A DNA stretch of 64,000 nt from Dictyoglomus turgidum DSM 6724 (GCF_000021645.1 NC_011661.1:1582723-1646722), one strand, 5' to 3'. Positions 35,245-45,787 are shown, numbered from the stretch's first letter. A program made the numbers and translations. Notes: generated by a model from the letters alone, not told the origin.

Positions 35245-36095
35245 AGATAAGAAGAAAGGGAAAAATCTCAGAGGGAGAATGGGTTGTTCTCTTTGATAGC
35301 AAAAGAAGGTATCTAATACAGGTTGAAAGAGAAAAGATCTTTCACTTTCATAAAGGATATATTAGGCATAATGATATTATAGGAATGGAAGAAGGAAGTA
35401 TAATAAGATCCTCTCAGGGAGCAAACCTTCTTGTTCTAAGACCTACTTATTCAGATTTTATTCTCGAAATGCCTCGTGGAGCCCAAATAATCTATCCCAA
35501 AGACATAGCTACCATATTAGTTTGGGCAGATATTTATCCTGGAGCAAGGGTACTTGAAGCAGGAATAGGCTCTGGAGCATTAACCATTGCCCTTCTTCAA
35601 GCAGTAGGTGAAACAGGAACGGTAATATCCTATGAAATAAGAGAAGACTTTGCAAAAAGAGCTTTATCAAATATAGAAAATTTCTTAGGAAAAAAAGACA
35701 ATCATATATTGAGATTAAAAGACATCTACGAAGAAATAATAGATGAAAACATAGATAGAATTATATTAGATCTGCCAGAACCATGGAGAGCTATAGATAA
35801 TATTTTGAAAGCTTTAAGGCCTGGAGGAATTTTTTTAGCCTATACTCCTACTATAATTCAAGCTCAAAAAACTGTTGAGGCTCTGAAAGGTACAAAATCT
35901 TTTACCTTGATAGAAACCATTGAAACCTTACTAAGACCTTGGCAAATTGAAGGTTTATCCGTAAGACCTTTTCATAGGATGGTAGCCCATACAGCTTTTC
36001 TAACAGTGGCAAGAAGAATAGTTACACAAGAAGAGAATATATCTCCGATGGTCGTGCCTTCTGAAGAAAGAGGAGAAAATTATGAGATTGAGTAA
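35241..36095 (+). CDS. trmI: tRNA (adenine-58-N1)-methyltransferase
   Basis: 284-residue SAM enzyme making m1A58 in the T loop, common in thermophiles. It has an N-terminal small beta domain, then the GCD14-type motifs SDFILEMPRGAQIIYPKDIA and VLEAGIGSGALTIALL (SAM loop); LDLPEPW is the catalytic-site motif, and RPFHRMVAHTAFLTVARR the typical C-terminal end. ATG overlaps the polX stop. The last 74 bases overlap recJ on the opposite strand. Confidence 0.93.
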   Translation: MKIRRKGKISEGEWVVLFDSKRRYLIQVEREKIFHFHKGYIRHNDIIGMEEGSIIRSSQGANLLVLRPTYSDFILEMPRGAQIIYPKDIATILVWADIYPGARVLEAGIGSGALTIALLQAVGETGTVISYEIREDFAKRALSNIENFLGKKDNHILRLKDIYEEIIDENIDRIILDLPEPWRAIDNILKALRPGGIFLAYTPTIIQAQKTVEALKGTKSFTLIETIETLLRPWQIEGLSVRPFHRMVAHTAFLTVARRIVTQEENISPMVVPSEERGENYEIE

Positions 36096-38493
36096 CAAAA
36101 AATTCTCTCTCTTCTTTCAATAGTCCCATAGAAACTTCTTGCACCTTCTTATAGCTGTATATAAAATCTTCCTTTCCAAATAGAAGAACTATATTCTGGC
36201 CAAATTTTGACCATCTTACAAATTCTACTTCTGTCAACGGAGGCTTGAGAAAAATCAAATATCTATACATCCTTATAGGTACTTTATTAGGATAGAAGTA
36301 CACGTCTTTTCCCTCAAAAAACTGTAAATCCTTTTCCTTATTTTTCGAAAATCTAACATCAATAAAAGCAGGATTAAAAGACTTTTTTGGTATTCGCAAA
36401 TTCTTAATACCAAGTATATCGGACAAATTTAATCTTTTTTCTTCCTTCTTAAGATTAGAAAGGAAAATGATAGGATTATTTATATTTCTTATCTTTACCA
36501 AAAACCTCTCATAAAATTCCTCATTTAAAAACCATTCTGCATCATCCCAGATGATAACTTTGTCTTTTGAAAGATCTATAGAGAAATCCCATGGAGACAC
36601 AATCTCTTCATTCCAATAAACTTTATTCCAGTAAGGGGAAATAATAGCATATTCTCTACCTCTCTTTTTTATTTCCTCTATAAGAAAAGTCTTCTCTGTA
36701 TCATTCTCAAGAAAATACAAAATTGCCCTTATCTTTTCTCTCTTTTCTTCTTTCTCTTTCTTTTCAGCCTCTCTCCATTCTTCCAAATAAAAATTGAAAT
36801 ATTCTCTACCTTGATATCCCTCTTTTTCTATTCTCAAGACAATATCCACTGTTTGAGGAGACTCTTTTAGCGCTTCTTCCTCTATTCCAAGAGAAAAAAT
36901 GGGAGTTGACAAAATTTTTCCCGATATATCACCAATTTTAATCTTATATCTTCCTCCATTTCCCATTTTTTCAAAATATGCAATAACCGTTGAATTTATT
37001 TTGAACCTTGGTTCTTCATTACCTGGACCAAAAGGCGAAAGCATATCAAGCTCAGAAAGAAACTTACCAATATTTTCACTTTTAATCTTATCTAAAGGAA
37101 TTTCAGCATCTATCTTAACCTTTGGAGTAAAATCTAATTCCTTCCAAATTTCATTTGCAAGCCTTACTGCACTATTCTTAAAATCCTCATAGTCTTTTTC
37201 AAACAGAGAAAAACCAACAGCTCCTTTATGTCCACCAAAGTTTATTAAATAGTCTGATAACTTAGAGACAAATTCAAATAAATTTACATCTTCTACTCCT
37301 CTCCCTGAAAAGACAATAAACTCTCCTTCTTTTCTTCCAAGAAAGAAGGGCACATTATATTCTTCTACAAGCATAGAAGCTACAATTCCCATTACCCCAC
37401 CCACATCTCTCCCCCACAAACTATTGTATAAAAATACTGCTTTATTATTTTCTATATCCTCCTCTCTTAACATCTCTTTTGCCATCTCGTAAACTCTTTC
37501 TACCTCTTCTTTTCTTTTCCTATTAAATTCGTCAAGTTTATCAAAAAGTATCTCAGCTTCTTCTACATTTTCAGTAAGAAATAGTCTTATTGCTTCTTCT
37601 ACCTCTTTGAATCTACCTATGGCATTTATCCTTGGAGTTATATTAAAAATAATATCCTTTGAACTTATAAAAGTATTTTTATCAAGCCCTACTTTTCTAA
37701 TAAGAGTTCTAACTCCTACAAGATCGGAATTTAAAATCTTCTCAAGACCATATCTAACAAGGACCCTATTCTCATCTTTAAGCTCCATTAAGTCTCCCAA
37801 GGTTCCTAAGGTTACTAATTCTAATACCCCCTTTTCTTTATAAATATCTTTCCCTATTGCATCTCCCAGGGCTTTTAGGAACTTAAAAGCAACTCCAACT
37901 CCTGCCATATATGGATAGGGATAATTGTTTAAGTAAGGATCAAGCACAAGAAGAGCTTCTGGAATACTTCCTTCCTCAGGAATATGATGATCAGTAATAA
38001 TAACTTCAACTCCATTTTTCTTTAAATATTCAACCTCTTTTTTACTTTTAATCCCACAATCCACAGTAATTAATAGACCTATAAACTCATTTTGAGATAA
38101 CGCTTTTTTAACACTTTTTTCCTTTAACCCATACCCTTCATCCAGTCTATGAGGCACATAAAAACTTACATCCCACCCCCAATGGGATAAAACTCTATAC
38201 ATAAGGGTTGTAGCAGTTATTCCGTCTACGTCATAATCTCCAAAAACAAGTATCTTTCTCTTAGCATTTCTTAGCTTAATTAAGAAATCTATAGCCTTTT
38301 CTAAATCGGGAAAATAAGTAAAAGGATCATATAAATCTTCTATCTTAGGATTTAAAAATTTTTTTGCCTTTGAAGGTTCACTTATTCCTCGATTCAAAAG
38401 GAGTCGGGCAAGAAGAGATGATATTCCAAGCTTTCTTGCCAAAACCTCTTCCTGCCCTTTATTTTCCTCAAAGAGGAAAACCCATCTTCTCAT
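36022..38493 (-). CDS. recJ: Single-stranded-DNA exonuclease RecJ
   Basis: 823-residue DHH-family 5'-3' ssDNA exonuclease. Motifs: VFGDYDVDGITATTLMYR, VDCGIK, ITDHHIPEE, then the DHHA1 part with GGHKGAVGFSLF. The core ends near residue 590; about 230 more residues, lysine/glutamate-rich then beta/helix, form a C-terminal extension as in Firmicutes-type RecJ. It is the last gene of the 14-gene minus-strand run, 4 bases after secF. Its end lies antisense inside trmI. Confidence 0.94.
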   Translation of the reverse strand: MRRWVFLFEENKGQEEVLARKLGISSLLARLLLNRGISEPSKAKKFLNPKIEDLYDPFTYFPDLEKAIDFLIKLRNAKRKILVFGDYDVDGITATTLMYRVLSHWGWDVSFYVPHRLDEGYGLKEKSVKKALSQNEFIGLLITVDCGIKSKKEVEYLKKNGVEVIITDHHIPEEGSIPEALLVLDPYLNNYPYPYMAGVGVAFKFLKALGDAIGKDIYKEKGVLELVTLGTLGDLMELKDENRVLVRYGLEKILNSDLVGVRTLIRKVGLDKNTFISSKDIIFNITPRINAIGRFKEVEEAIRLFLTENVEEAEILFDKLDEFNRKRKEEVERVYEMAKEMLREEDIENNKAVFLYNSLWGRDVGGVMGIVASMLVEEYNVPFFLGRKEGEFIVFSGRGVEDVNLFEFVSKLSDYLINFGGHKGAVGFSLFEKDYEDFKNSAVRLANEIWKELDFTPKVKIDAEIPLDKIKSENIGKFLSELDMLSPFGPGNEEPRFKINSTVIAYFEKMGNGGRYKIKIGDISGKILSTPIFSLGIEEEALKESPQTVDIVLRIEKEGYQGREYFNFYLEEWREAEKKEKEEKREKIRAILYFLENDTEKTFLIEEIKKRGREYAIISPYWNKVYWNEEIVSPWDFSIDLSKDKVIIWDDAEWFLNEEFYERFLVKIRNINNPIIFLSNLKKEEKRLNLSDILGIKNLRIPKKSFNPAFIDVRFSKNKEKDLQFFEGKDVYFYPNKVPIRMYRYLIFLKPPLTEVEFVRWSKFGQNIVLLFGKEDFIYSYKKVQEVSMGLLKEEREFFVTQSHNFLLFLQKARPSEIYSLLV

Positions 38494-38496
38494 ACT

Positions 38497-39369
38497 TTAT
38501 TTCTGTAATTCTCTCCACTCACAAAGAATGGCCGATGCTATATATATGGTAGAATAGGTTCCAATTATTATTCCAAGATATATAGCAAGAATAAATGGTC
38601 TTAAAACCACTCCACCCCATATTAGAAGAGGAGTAATTGCAAGTAAAGTAGTTATCACAGTATATAAAGTTCTTGCAAGAGTCTGATTAATACTTCTATT
38701 GGCAATAATTGTGAAATCTTCCTTAGGATATTTTTTAGAGTTCTCCCTTATTCTATCAAAAACTATTATGTTGTCATTAATAGCATAACCAAGTAGGGTA
38801 AGAATTGCAGCAATAAAGGATGGACTAACCTCCCATTGGGATATGGCAAAAATTGAAATAGTAGCAAGCAAAACAAAAGCCTCATTTATAATAGCAGAAA
38901 TTGCAAAATCAAATCTGAATCTCACTGTTATATATACAAGCATGACAATTATAGCAAGAACCGCCGCCAAAATAGCCTTTTCTCTCAGCTCTCTACTTAT
39001 AGTAGGCTCAATAGTTGTTATCTCTCTTCCTTCATACTTAACAATTACTTTTTCTACTTCTGATGTTAATCTCTTAAGCTCATTTTCTTCTAAAAATTTG
39101 GTTCTTATCCATACTTCTTTTCCATTTGATCCTGTCTGAATGGTAGATTTACTATAAAAACTCCTAGCAATATCCCTTAAATTTGCTATCTGATTACTAT
39201 TTAAAGGAGATGAGAGTTTATAATAGATCACACTGCCACTTTGAAAATCAATGCTATAATTTAAGCCTTTAGTAAAGAAAAAATACATCCCAATTATAAC
39301 AAAGAGAAGGGATAATATCATAAATACTCTTCTTACCCTTTTTCCTAAAAAATTAATCTCCTTTTTCAC
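38497..39369 (-). CDS. secF: Protein translocase subunit SecF
   Basis: 290-residue SecF with six helices. Motifs: FLGKRVRRVFMILSLLFVIIG, YSIDFQSGSVIYYK (first periplasmic domain start), and AAILTLLGYAINDNIIVFDRIRENSKK (the helix-4 signature), followed by NQTLARTLYTVITTLL. It works with SecD and YajC to assist SecYEG using the proton or sodium gradient. It lies 18 bases after secD. Confidence 0.95.
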   Translation of the reverse strand: MKKEINFLGKRVRRVFMILSLLFVIIGMYFFFTKGLNYSIDFQSGSVIYYKLSSPLNSNQIANLRDIARSFYSKSTIQTGSNGKEVWIRTKFLEENELKRLTSEVEKVIVKYEGREITTIEPTISRELREKAILAAVLAIIVMLVYITVRFRFDFAISAIINEAFVLLATISIFAISQWEVSPSFIAAILTLLGYAINDNIIVFDRIRENSKKYPKEDFTIIANRSINQTLARTLYTVITTLLAITPLLIWGGVVLRPFILAIYLGIIIGTYSTIYIASAILCEWRELQK

Positions 39370-39386
39370 AAATCTTCCTCCCTTCT

Positions 39387-40586
39387 TTATAAGCCCAAAA
39401 GCTTAGTTGCCTTCTTAAAAACAGGCAAAGACAATAAATTCTCAAGAAGCGTACGAGTTATAGTTATTTGAGTAAACATGGAAAGAGCCACACCAAGAGA
39501 CAAGGTTACAGCAAAACCTCTTATAGGACCTGTTCCAAAATAGAATAGAATTAATGCGGCAAGGATAGTAGTCACATTACTATCAATGATAGCCCTTAAA
39601 GCATTTCTAAATCCGGCATCAAGAGAAGCCATAGGTGTTTTCCTTTGAGCATACTCTTCCTTCATCCTTGCAAAGATAAGACAGTTAGCATCCACAGCCA
39701 TTCCGATAGAAAGAATAATACCTGCAACACCAGGAAGAGTTAATGTGGCATTTAATAACTTTAAAGCAGCAAGATCAAGAACCACATAAATCAAAAGTGC
39801 TATATCTGCGACCAATCCTAAAAATCTAAAAACCAAAATCATAAACAACACCACAAGAATGGCCCCAATTACTCCTGCTCTGTATGCAGACTCCATGGTA
39901 TCTTTACCAAGAGTAGGATCGATGGTTCTATTTTCTATTACCTTCACAGGGACAGGAAGAGCACCTGCTCTTAAGAGAATAGCAAGTTTTTGTGCCTCAT
40001 CAATAGTAAATCTACCTGTAATTACTCCTGTCCCTTCCGTTATAGGCTCTTTAATTACAGGATTTGATATTACTTTCCCATCAAGCACTATAAATACCTG
40101 TTTTCCTACATTTTTTGAAGTGAAGTCTGCAAAAATCTTTGCACCTTCTGGATTCATCTCTACCCTAACCATAGGTTGTCCTACTTGATCAAATTCAACC
40201 TTAGCATTTTTAAGAGCAGAACCTGTAAGTATGGTTTTTCCAGTTTCATCTTTAAACTCTAAAAGAGCAGTCTGTCCTATAATCTCAAGAGCCCTTTCGG
40301 GATCTTTTATACCAGGAAGCTCTACTACAATTTTATCGCTTCCCTCTTTATATATGGATGGCTCTGTAACTCCTAATTGATCTATACGATTTCTAATAAC
40401 CTCTATAGTTCTCCTTACAGCATCATCGGTAATTTCTACCCCTTCTGTCTTTTGGCATTGCAATGTTACTCTTATACCGCCCCTTATATCCAGCCCATAT
40501 CTAAAGGGAAAGGTAAGTAGTATCCATATGGCAATGCCCAAAATAATCACTATAAAAGCAGTTTTAATTTCTGGTCTTATATTCAT
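39387..40586 (-). CDS. secD: Protein translocase subunit SecD
   Basis: 399-residue SecD, a short form lacking much of the periplasmic insert of the E. coli protein. Motifs: FRYGLDIRGGIRVTLQ (D1 motif), ELPGIKDPERALEIIGQTALLEFKDE (P1 head), TGRFTIDEAQKLAILLRAGALPVPV, and GIILSIGMAVDANCLIFARMKEE at helix 4. It partners with the adjacent SecF. Confidence 0.96.
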   Translation of the reverse strand: MNIRPEIKTAFIVIILGIAIWILLTFPFRYGLDIRGGIRVTLQCQKTEGVEITDDAVRRTIEVIRNRIDQLGVTEPSIYKEGSDKIVVELPGIKDPERALEIIGQTALLEFKDETGKTILTGSALKNAKVEFDQVGQPMVRVEMNPEGAKIFADFTSKNVGKQVFIVLDGKVISNPVIKEPITEGTGVITGRFTIDEAQKLAILLRAGALPVPVKVIENRTIDPTLGKDTMESAYRAGVIGAILVVLFMILVFRFLGLVADIALLIYVVLDLAALKLLNATLTLPGVAGIILSIGMAVDANCLIFARMKEEYAQRKTPMASLDAGFRNALRAIIDSNVTTILAALILFYFGTGPIRGFAVTLSLGVALSMFTQITITRTLLENLLSLPVFKKATKLLGL

Positions 40587-40611
40587 AAATCCTTTATCTC
40601 CCCTTTCTTTA

Positions 40612-40890
40612 TTAATCTTTTAAGGGATAAGCTACACCTTCAAGAAGCATTTCAAAAACTATTCCCTTTGCAAAAGAAACCTGAATAATCTTTTTTTGTT
40701 TATTAATTGCTACTATTTGTCCTATCAATCCCCCCTTTGTAACTATTCTATCTCCCACCTTTAGAGAATCAAGCATTTCCTGTCTTCTTTTTGCTTCTCT
40801 TTTTTGGGGAATCACAAGAATAAAATAAAAAATAGCTAAAAAAGCACCCCAAACTAAGAGTATACTTATTAAATTAACAGCTTGCTCCAT
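40612..40890 (-). CDS. yajC: Preprotein translocase subunit YajC
   Basis: 92-residue YajC with one N-terminal transmembrane helix ([25 protein letters not shown]) and the conserved cytoplasmic part [23 protein letters not shown]. Its start overlaps the 3' end of tgt by 22 bases. The tgt-yajC-secD-secF order is widespread in bacteria. Confidence 0.95.
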   Translation of the reverse strand: MEQAVNLISILLVWGAFLAIFYFILVIPQKREAKRRQEMLDSLKVGDRIVTKGGLIGQIVAINKQKKIIQVSFAKGIVFEMLLEGVAYPLKD

Positions 40891-42035
40891 AGCTCCTCCT
40901 TCTCCAATCTATTTTCTCGATCATCTCTTAGATACTCAGTTAAAAATTCTTTCTTAAACTCTTCCAACCTCCCTTCCCTAATGCTTTTCCTAATATTTTC
41001 CATTAATCTAAAAAGGAATCTTAGGTTATGAATAGTTAAAAGTCTATAGGAAAAAGTTTCATGCTGTAAAAATAAATGCCTAATATAGGCTTTGGTAAAC
41101 TTTCTACAAGTATAACAATCACAATCTTCTTCAAGAGGTGAAAAGTCCTCTTTATATTGTGCATTCTTTATATTTTTCCTTCCTTTTGAAGTATAAAAAA
41201 CCCCATGTCTTGCAAGCCTTGTGGGTAAAACACAATCAAACATATCTATTCCCATAGAAACTCCCACTACTAAATCTTCAGGTGCTCCTACTCCCATAAG
41301 ATATCTTGGTTTCTCCTCAGGAAGCAAACTTACTGTATAATCTATTATCTCATACATTTTATCCTTAGGTTCTCCTACACTTATTCCACCAAGAGCCAAT
41401 CCCGGAAGATCTATATTAAGCATTCTTTCTACTGCTTCTTTCCTTAACTCTTTATAAAAACCCCCTTGCACAATTCCAAAAAGAAGTTGATGATCCATAT
41501 TGCTATTATTTTTGTAATCTATACTCCTTTTAAGCCACCTCAAAGTAATTTCAAGGGCTTCTTTCGTTTCCCAGTAAGATGCTCCATATCCAAGACATAT
41601 ATCCAAGGGCATTATAATATCGGAACCAAGAGACTTTTGTATCTCCATAACAAGTTCAGGAGTATAAAAATACCGAGTTCCATCAATATGAGAATTAAAA
41701 TATATCCCATCTTCGTCAATCCTTCTTAATCTTGCCAAGCTAAATACTTGATATCCTCCACTATCAGTAAGAATTGGTTTCTCCCATCCCATAAACTTAT
41801 GAAGTCCACCACCTTTTCTAACAATCTCATGTCCTGGTCTTAAAAAAAGATGGTATGTATTAGAGAGAATTATTTCTGCTCCGACCTTCTCCACTTCTTC
41901 TGGAGAAAGAGTTTTTACTGCACCCTGAGTTCCTACGGGCATAAAAACAGGAGTATTAATCTCCCCATGAAAAGTCTTAAGTTTTCCCAGTCTTGCTCTC
42001 GTTTTTTTATCTCTTACAATAATTTCAAAAATCAT
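40869..42035 (-). CDS. tgt: tRNA-guanine transglycosylase
   Basis: 388-residue enzyme exchanging guanine-34 for preQ1 in queuosine tRNAs. [13 protein letters not shown] contains the active-site Asp, IVQGG and [11 protein letters not shown] bind the base, and the zinc site is CDCYTC...LFLQHE. The second catalytic Asp is in [14 protein letters not shown]. Start ATG 42035 (MIFEIIVRD) follows AAGGTG; the frame opens upstream to 42074 inside queA. Pairs functionally with queA and queH in the same run. Confidence 0.96.
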   Translation of the reverse strand: MIFEIIVRDKKTRARLGKLKTFHGEINTPVFMPVGTQGAVKTLSPEEVEKVGAEIILSNTYHLFLRPGHEIVRKGGGLHKFMGWEKPILTDSGGYQVFSLARLRRIDEDGIYFNSHIDGTRYFYTPELVMEIQKSLGSDIIMPLDICLGYGASYWETKEALEITLRWLKRSIDYKNNSNMDHQLLFGIVQGGFYKELRKEAVERMLNIDLPGLALGGISVGEPKDKMYEIIDYTVSLLPEEKPRYLMGVGAPEDLVVGVSMGIDMFDCVLPTRLARHGVFYTSKGRKNIKNAQYKEDFSPLEEDCDCYTCRKFTKAYIRHLFLQHETFSYRLLTIHNLRFLFRLMENIRKSIREGRLEEFKKEFLTEYLRDDRENRLEKEELWSKLLI

Positions 42036-42048
42036 ACATCTTTTCACC

Positions 42049-43068
42049 TTAATAAATAAACATGGCATCCCCAAAGCTGTAAAATCTCATTCTTTCTTCA
42101 ATAGCTCTATTATAAGCCTTTTTCATAAGATCATATCCCATAAAGGCAGCCACCAGCATAAGTAAGGTAGATTTTGGCAAATGAAAATTAGTTATTAGAC
42201 CATCTAATATTTTGAACTCAAAACCAGGATATATAAAAAGATCTACAAGCCCAGCCCCAGGTTCAACCCTTCCAGATCTTCCCTGAGCTTCTAATACCCT
42301 TGTGACTGTGGTCCCTACCGCTATAACTCTTCTCCCCTCTTCCTTTGCTCTATTTATTCTCTCTGCCACATCCTCTCTCACTTCAAAATACTCTGGATCC
42401 AGTTTATGCTTAGTAATATCCTCCACCACTACTGGTCTAAAGGTTCCAAGTCCAACATGTAGAGTAATGTATAAAATTTCAATACCCATCTTTTGTAAAG
42501 TATGTAGAAGCTCTTCAGTAAAATGTAAACCAGCAGTTGGAGCTGCTACAGCCCCCTCCTTTTGTGCATAAACTGTCTGATATTTATTAGGATCATTAAG
42601 AGGCTTCTTAATATAAGGAGGAAGAGGGATATTACCAATTTCAGGAAGAATTTCTTCTAAATCTTCCTGAGAAAACCTCAGTACAAATATTCCTTCTTCC
42701 TTCCTTTCCACCACTTCAGCATAAATATCCCCAGAGAAATATATTTTTGTTCCAATCTTTGCTCTTTTACCAGGTTTTACCAAAGCTTCATATACTCCTT
42801 CTTCCACTTTTTTAAGAAGTAATACCTCTATTTTTGCTCCTGTATCTTTTTTACCGTAAAGTCTTGCGGGTATAACTTTTGTATTATTTAGTACTAATAC
42901 GTCTCCACTTTTTAAGTAATTTTTGATTTCCCTAAATATGGTTATATCAATCTCACCAGTTCTTCTATTCACCAACATTAAACGAGAAGAATCCCTAGGC
43001 TCTGCAGGTTCCTGAGCAATTAATTCTTCTGGCAGATAATAATCATAATCTGATAACTTTAATACCAT
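42049..43068 (-). CDS. queA: S-adenosylmethionine:tRNA ribosyltransferase-isomerase
   Basis: 339-residue QueA, which converts preQ1-tRNA to epoxyqueuosine-tRNA. Typical segments: [23 protein letters not shown] at the start, [33 protein letters not shown], and [20 protein letters not shown] near the end. The start overlaps spoIID-like by 10 bases; the stop lies 13 bases before tgt. Confidence 0.96.
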   Translation of the reverse strand: MVLKLSDYDYYLPEELIAQEPAEPRDSSRLMLVNRRTGEIDITIFREIKNYLKSGDVLVLNNTKVIPARLYGKKDTGAKIEVLLLKKVEEGVYEALVKPGKRAKIGTKIYFSGDIYAEVVERKEEGIFVLRFSQEDLEEILPEIGNIPLPPYIKKPLNDPNKYQTVYAQKEGAVAAPTAGLHFTEELLHTLQKMGIEILYITLHVGLGTFRPVVVEDITKHKLDPEYFEVREDVAERINRAKEEGRRVIAVGTTVTRVLEAQGRSGRVEPGAGLVDLFIYPGFEFKILDGLITNFHLPKSTLLMLVAAFMGYDLMKKAYNRAIEERMRFYSFGDAMFIY

Positions 43069-44150
43069 TTTACTATCTCTACTCCCTGATAATAATACTT
43101 CAAAATTTCTCTATAATTATAACCTTTTTCTGCTAAAAATCTTGCCCCCTTTTGAGAAAGGCCTACCCCGTGACCATTCCCTCGTCCTGATAAAAACAGG
43201 TAATAACTACCTAACTCCATATCAAATAAAGTACTGGGAAGATTAAACAAACTCCTAAAAGTGGTTCCTTTCAAAGAATAAATTCCTTGGTCGCTTTTAA
43301 AGTATACAGTGTACACTCTACCAGAATTTGTCTTTTCCAGCTCTATAGAAAAACTGTCACTTAAATTTATTCCTACAGAATTCAACTTGTTAGTAAGTTC
43401 ATTAATGCTTATTACCCTACTCCAAGTATCATTTATTAACTCATCTACATCCCTTACACTTTTTAAATAGGGAAGATCTTCTCCCCATACATATTTACAA
43501 TCTTCTGTATATCCTCCTGAAGAGGAGTGAAAAAACGCTTTTATAAGTTGACCATTATAGGTAATCACCTCGCCTAAGGTCTCCATAACCGCTCTTGTGC
43601 TTCTTTCATTCTCTACACTCATACCTTTGTATACTTGGCAATGTGTAGTATTACAAAGATCAAATTCCCCATGTTTTCCTCTATTTACTAATGCATAAGT
43701 ACGGGATGCTATTGCTTGTGCTTTTAAAGCTTCTAAAGGATAAGAGACAGGCATCTCGGAAGGCACCACTGAGAGGAGATATTCTTCCATATTTAGTACA
43801 TTAATAAGCCATCCTGAGGGAAGAATTTCCAAGTATCCTCTATAATAATTAGAATTATAATTCACATAGTAGCCATCAGGATAAATCCTCAAAGGTAAAG
43901 TTACACTCAAAATTCCAGTATTACTCTCTATGAAGCCAGACCCATTTTTTACTCTTACTTTCACATATCCTTTACCTTCCACTTTTATGTCAAGAAAATC
44001 TGTAGACATCCTTCCCACATTTGAAAAATATGCATCACTATCAATTTTAGTAATACCTATTCTTACCAAAGGAATATTCTGAGAGTAAGAACCATTTAAA
44101 AAAACAAAAATGAAAATCAAAAAGAAAGCAATAACTAATCGCCTTAGCAT
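43059..44150 (-). CDS. SpoIID/LytB-domain exported protein
   Basis: 363-residue secreted protein: signal peptide about 1-24 (FVFLNGSYSQ), then an N-terminal beta part and the SpoIID domain from about residue 110 (LNMEEYLLSVVPSEMPVSYPLEALKAQAIASRTYAL), with FFHSSSGGYTEDCKYVWGEDLPYLKSV and FLSGRGNGHGVGLSQKGARFLAEKGYNYREILKYYYQGVEI. SpoIID is a lytic transglycosylase acting on denuded peptidoglycan in sporulation; here a cell-wall remodelling role is more likely because no sporulation genes are seen. It lies between queA and a DUF2905 gene. Confidence 0.9.
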   Translation of the reverse strand: MLRRLVIAFFLIFIFVFLNGSYSQNIPLVRIGITKIDSDAYFSNVGRMSTDFLDIKVEGKGYVKVRVKNGSGFIESNTGILSVTLPLRIYPDGYYVNYNSNYYRGYLEILPSGWLINVLNMEEYLLSVVPSEMPVSYPLEALKAQAIASRTYALVNRGKHGEFDLCNTTHCQVYKGMSVENERSTRAVMETLGEVITYNGQLIKAFFHSSSGGYTEDCKYVWGEDLPYLKSVRDVDELINDTWSRVISINELTNKLNSVGINLSDSFSIELEKTNSGRVYTVYFKSDQGIYSLKGTTFRSLFNLPSTLFDMELGSYYLFLSGRGNGHGVGLSQKGARFLAEKGYNYREILKYYYQGVEIVKWY

Positions 44151-44151
44151 G

Positions 44152-44373
44152 TTATTTTCTTAATCTAAGAATTATATTTATGATAATTGTTAGAATAAGA
44201 CTTAAAAGTATAGATGTGGTCAAAGGAAAATAGAATATAAAATTTTTTCTCTCTATTCTTATATCTCCTGGAAGCTTACCCAAAAAAGGTATTTTGTCCA
44301 TAAAAACAAAAATCAATCCAAGAAGTATTAATATAAATCCAAAAAGAATTAACCATTTTCCTAAAAAAGACAT
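44152..44373 (-). CDS. DUF2905 membrane protein
   Basis: 73-residue inner-membrane protein. Two hydrophobic helices flank IPFLGKLPGDIRIERKNFIFYFPL, which is the conserved core (LGRLPGDIxxxRxNxxFYFPL) of the DUF2905 family. The function is unknown; the gene is often found near ruvB/queA clusters, as here. Start ATG 44373, 5 bases after the lipid kinase stop. Confidence 0.9.
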   Translation of the reverse strand: MSFLGKWLILFGFILILLGLIFVFMDKIPFLGKLPGDIRIERKNFIFYFPLTTSILLSLILTIIINIILRLRK

Positions 44374-44378
44374 AATAT

Positions 44379-45242
44379 CTACCCCCTAATAACCTTTTGA
44401 AATTTTGGAACATTGGTAAATTTAATTTCTTTACTTACTATCATCTCTCCATCAAAACTTATTATAAGATCCTGATCCGAGGCAATTCTAACTTCCCTTC
44501 CTCTATATATTTTAATATGGGGGTTTATAGTATGTTTTCCTAAATAAACCAGAGGAAAAGTCAAAATCAATTCTATAGGGTGTATTTTCTGAGCAATCCC
44601 CACATCAAAATAACCATCTTCAGGATCTGAAGTAGGAAGCAATTTCATGCCACCCCCATAGTAAGATGTATTCCCGAGAGCAATAAGGGTAATTCTTCCC
44701 TTCCAAGATATTCCATCAAAGGAAACCTCACATTCTGGGTATTTAAACTCTTTCAAAGTAGTAAAGACTGAAATTAAATAGCCTTTAAATCCTGTTAAGT
44801 TTAACTTATTAGAATTGTAATTAACGTCTCCTACAAAACCTGTCCCCGCAATACCTACAAAGTATCTCCCATCAAGAAGTCCAATGTCAACTTCCTTTAT
44901 AATTCCATTTTTTAACAATTTTACTGCTTTTCTAATGTCTCTCGGAATCCTATAAGATATAGCAATATCATTACCTCTTCCTAAGGGAATAATGCCTAAA
45001 ATTCCTCTTCCTTTAAGCCCATTTACAACCTCATTTATAGTTCCATCCCCACCAGCTGCAACTACCACATCTACTCCCCTTCTTAAAGCCTCCTCAACCT
45101 GTTTAATAGTTCCTTCCTTTCCTAAGGTAAATTCAATAGTATAATCTAAATTTTCTTCTTCAAGAACATTAACAAGCTCATGATATCTTTTTCCTGCTCT
45201 CCCACGATTTGAAGTTGGATTAAAAAGAATGTGGTATTTCAC
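44379..45242 (-). CDS. Diacylglycerol/lipid kinase family protein (YegS/DgkB-like)
   Basis: 287-residue DAGK-catalytic-domain protein. IL FNPTSNRGRAGK marks the N-terminus, VVVAAGGDGTINEVVNGL is the nucleotide-binding GGDG motif, and LGIIPLGRGNDIAISYRIP follows. The C-terminal beta domain contains DGEMI. It probably phosphorylates diacylglycerol or a related lipid at the membrane. Overlaps queH by 4 bases. Confidence 0.92.
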   Translation of the reverse strand: MKYHILFNPTSNRGRAGKRYHELVNVLEEENLDYTIEFTLGKEGTIKQVEEALRRGVDVVVAAGGDGTINEVVNGLKGRGILGIIPLGRGNDIAISYRIPRDIRKAVKLLKNGIIKEVDIGLLDGRYFVGIAGTGFVGDVNYNSNKLNLTGFKGYLISVFTTLKEFKYPECEVSFDGISWKGRITLIALGNTSYYGGGMKLLPTSDPEDGYFDVGIAQKIHPIELILTFPLVYLGKHTINPHIKIYRGREVRIASDQDLIISFDGEMIVSKEIKFTNVPKFQKVIRG

Positions 45243-45787
45243 TTTTTACCTCCTTTATAATATCTGTCTTTCTCACTATATATACATCCACAATATTTTT
45301 GCCTATAGAGACCATACTCCTTAGATAAATTAACCCCCTCTCTATAACCCACTCTAAAATCCTCATAATAAAATTCTATTTTATACTCATTTGCAAGGTA
45401 ATTTGCAATCTCCTTAATTAGGTCATGCTTTTGATAAGGACTTACAAGCAAGGTTGTAGAGAAAAGATCAAATCCAAGTTCTTTTGCCTTTTCCACTGTT
45501 TTCTTTAAACGCATGTAATAACACACAGGGCATCTATCCTTTTCCCTGTAAACTACCTGTCTTATAAATTCTTCAAGAGCATAATCATCCTCATAAACTA
45601 CAGGCAAACTTTGTTTCTCCGCAAAATCCTTTAAAGTATTTAAACGCATCAAATATTCAGTATAGGGATGAATATTAGGATTATACCAAAAACCTGTAAT
45701 ATCAAAACCTTCCTCTCTCAATCTCTTGAGAGGATAGGTTAAACAAGGGGCACAACAGATGTGAAGAAACAACCTTTTATCCGTCAT
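45239..45787 (-). CDS. queH: Epoxyqueuosine reductase QueH
   Basis: 182-residue DUF208 protein, the non-orthologous replacement of QueG in queuosine synthesis. Cysteines for the Fe-S/metal site are in LHICCAPCLTYPLKRL, RCPVCYYMRL and KYCGCIYSE. GFWYNPNIHPYTEYLMR is conserved. With queA and tgt nearby it completes the tRNA-side queuosine steps. It overlaps ruvB by 11 bases. Confidence 0.94.
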   Translation of the reverse strand: MTDKRLFLHICCAPCLTYPLKRLREEGFDITGFWYNPNIHPYTEYLMRLNTLKDFAEKQSLPVVYEDDYALEEFIRQVVYREKDRCPVCYYMRLKKTVEKAKELGFDLFSTTLLVSPYQKHDLIKEIANYLANEYKIEFYYEDFRVGYREGVNLSKEYGLYRQKYCGCIYSEKDRYYKGGKK

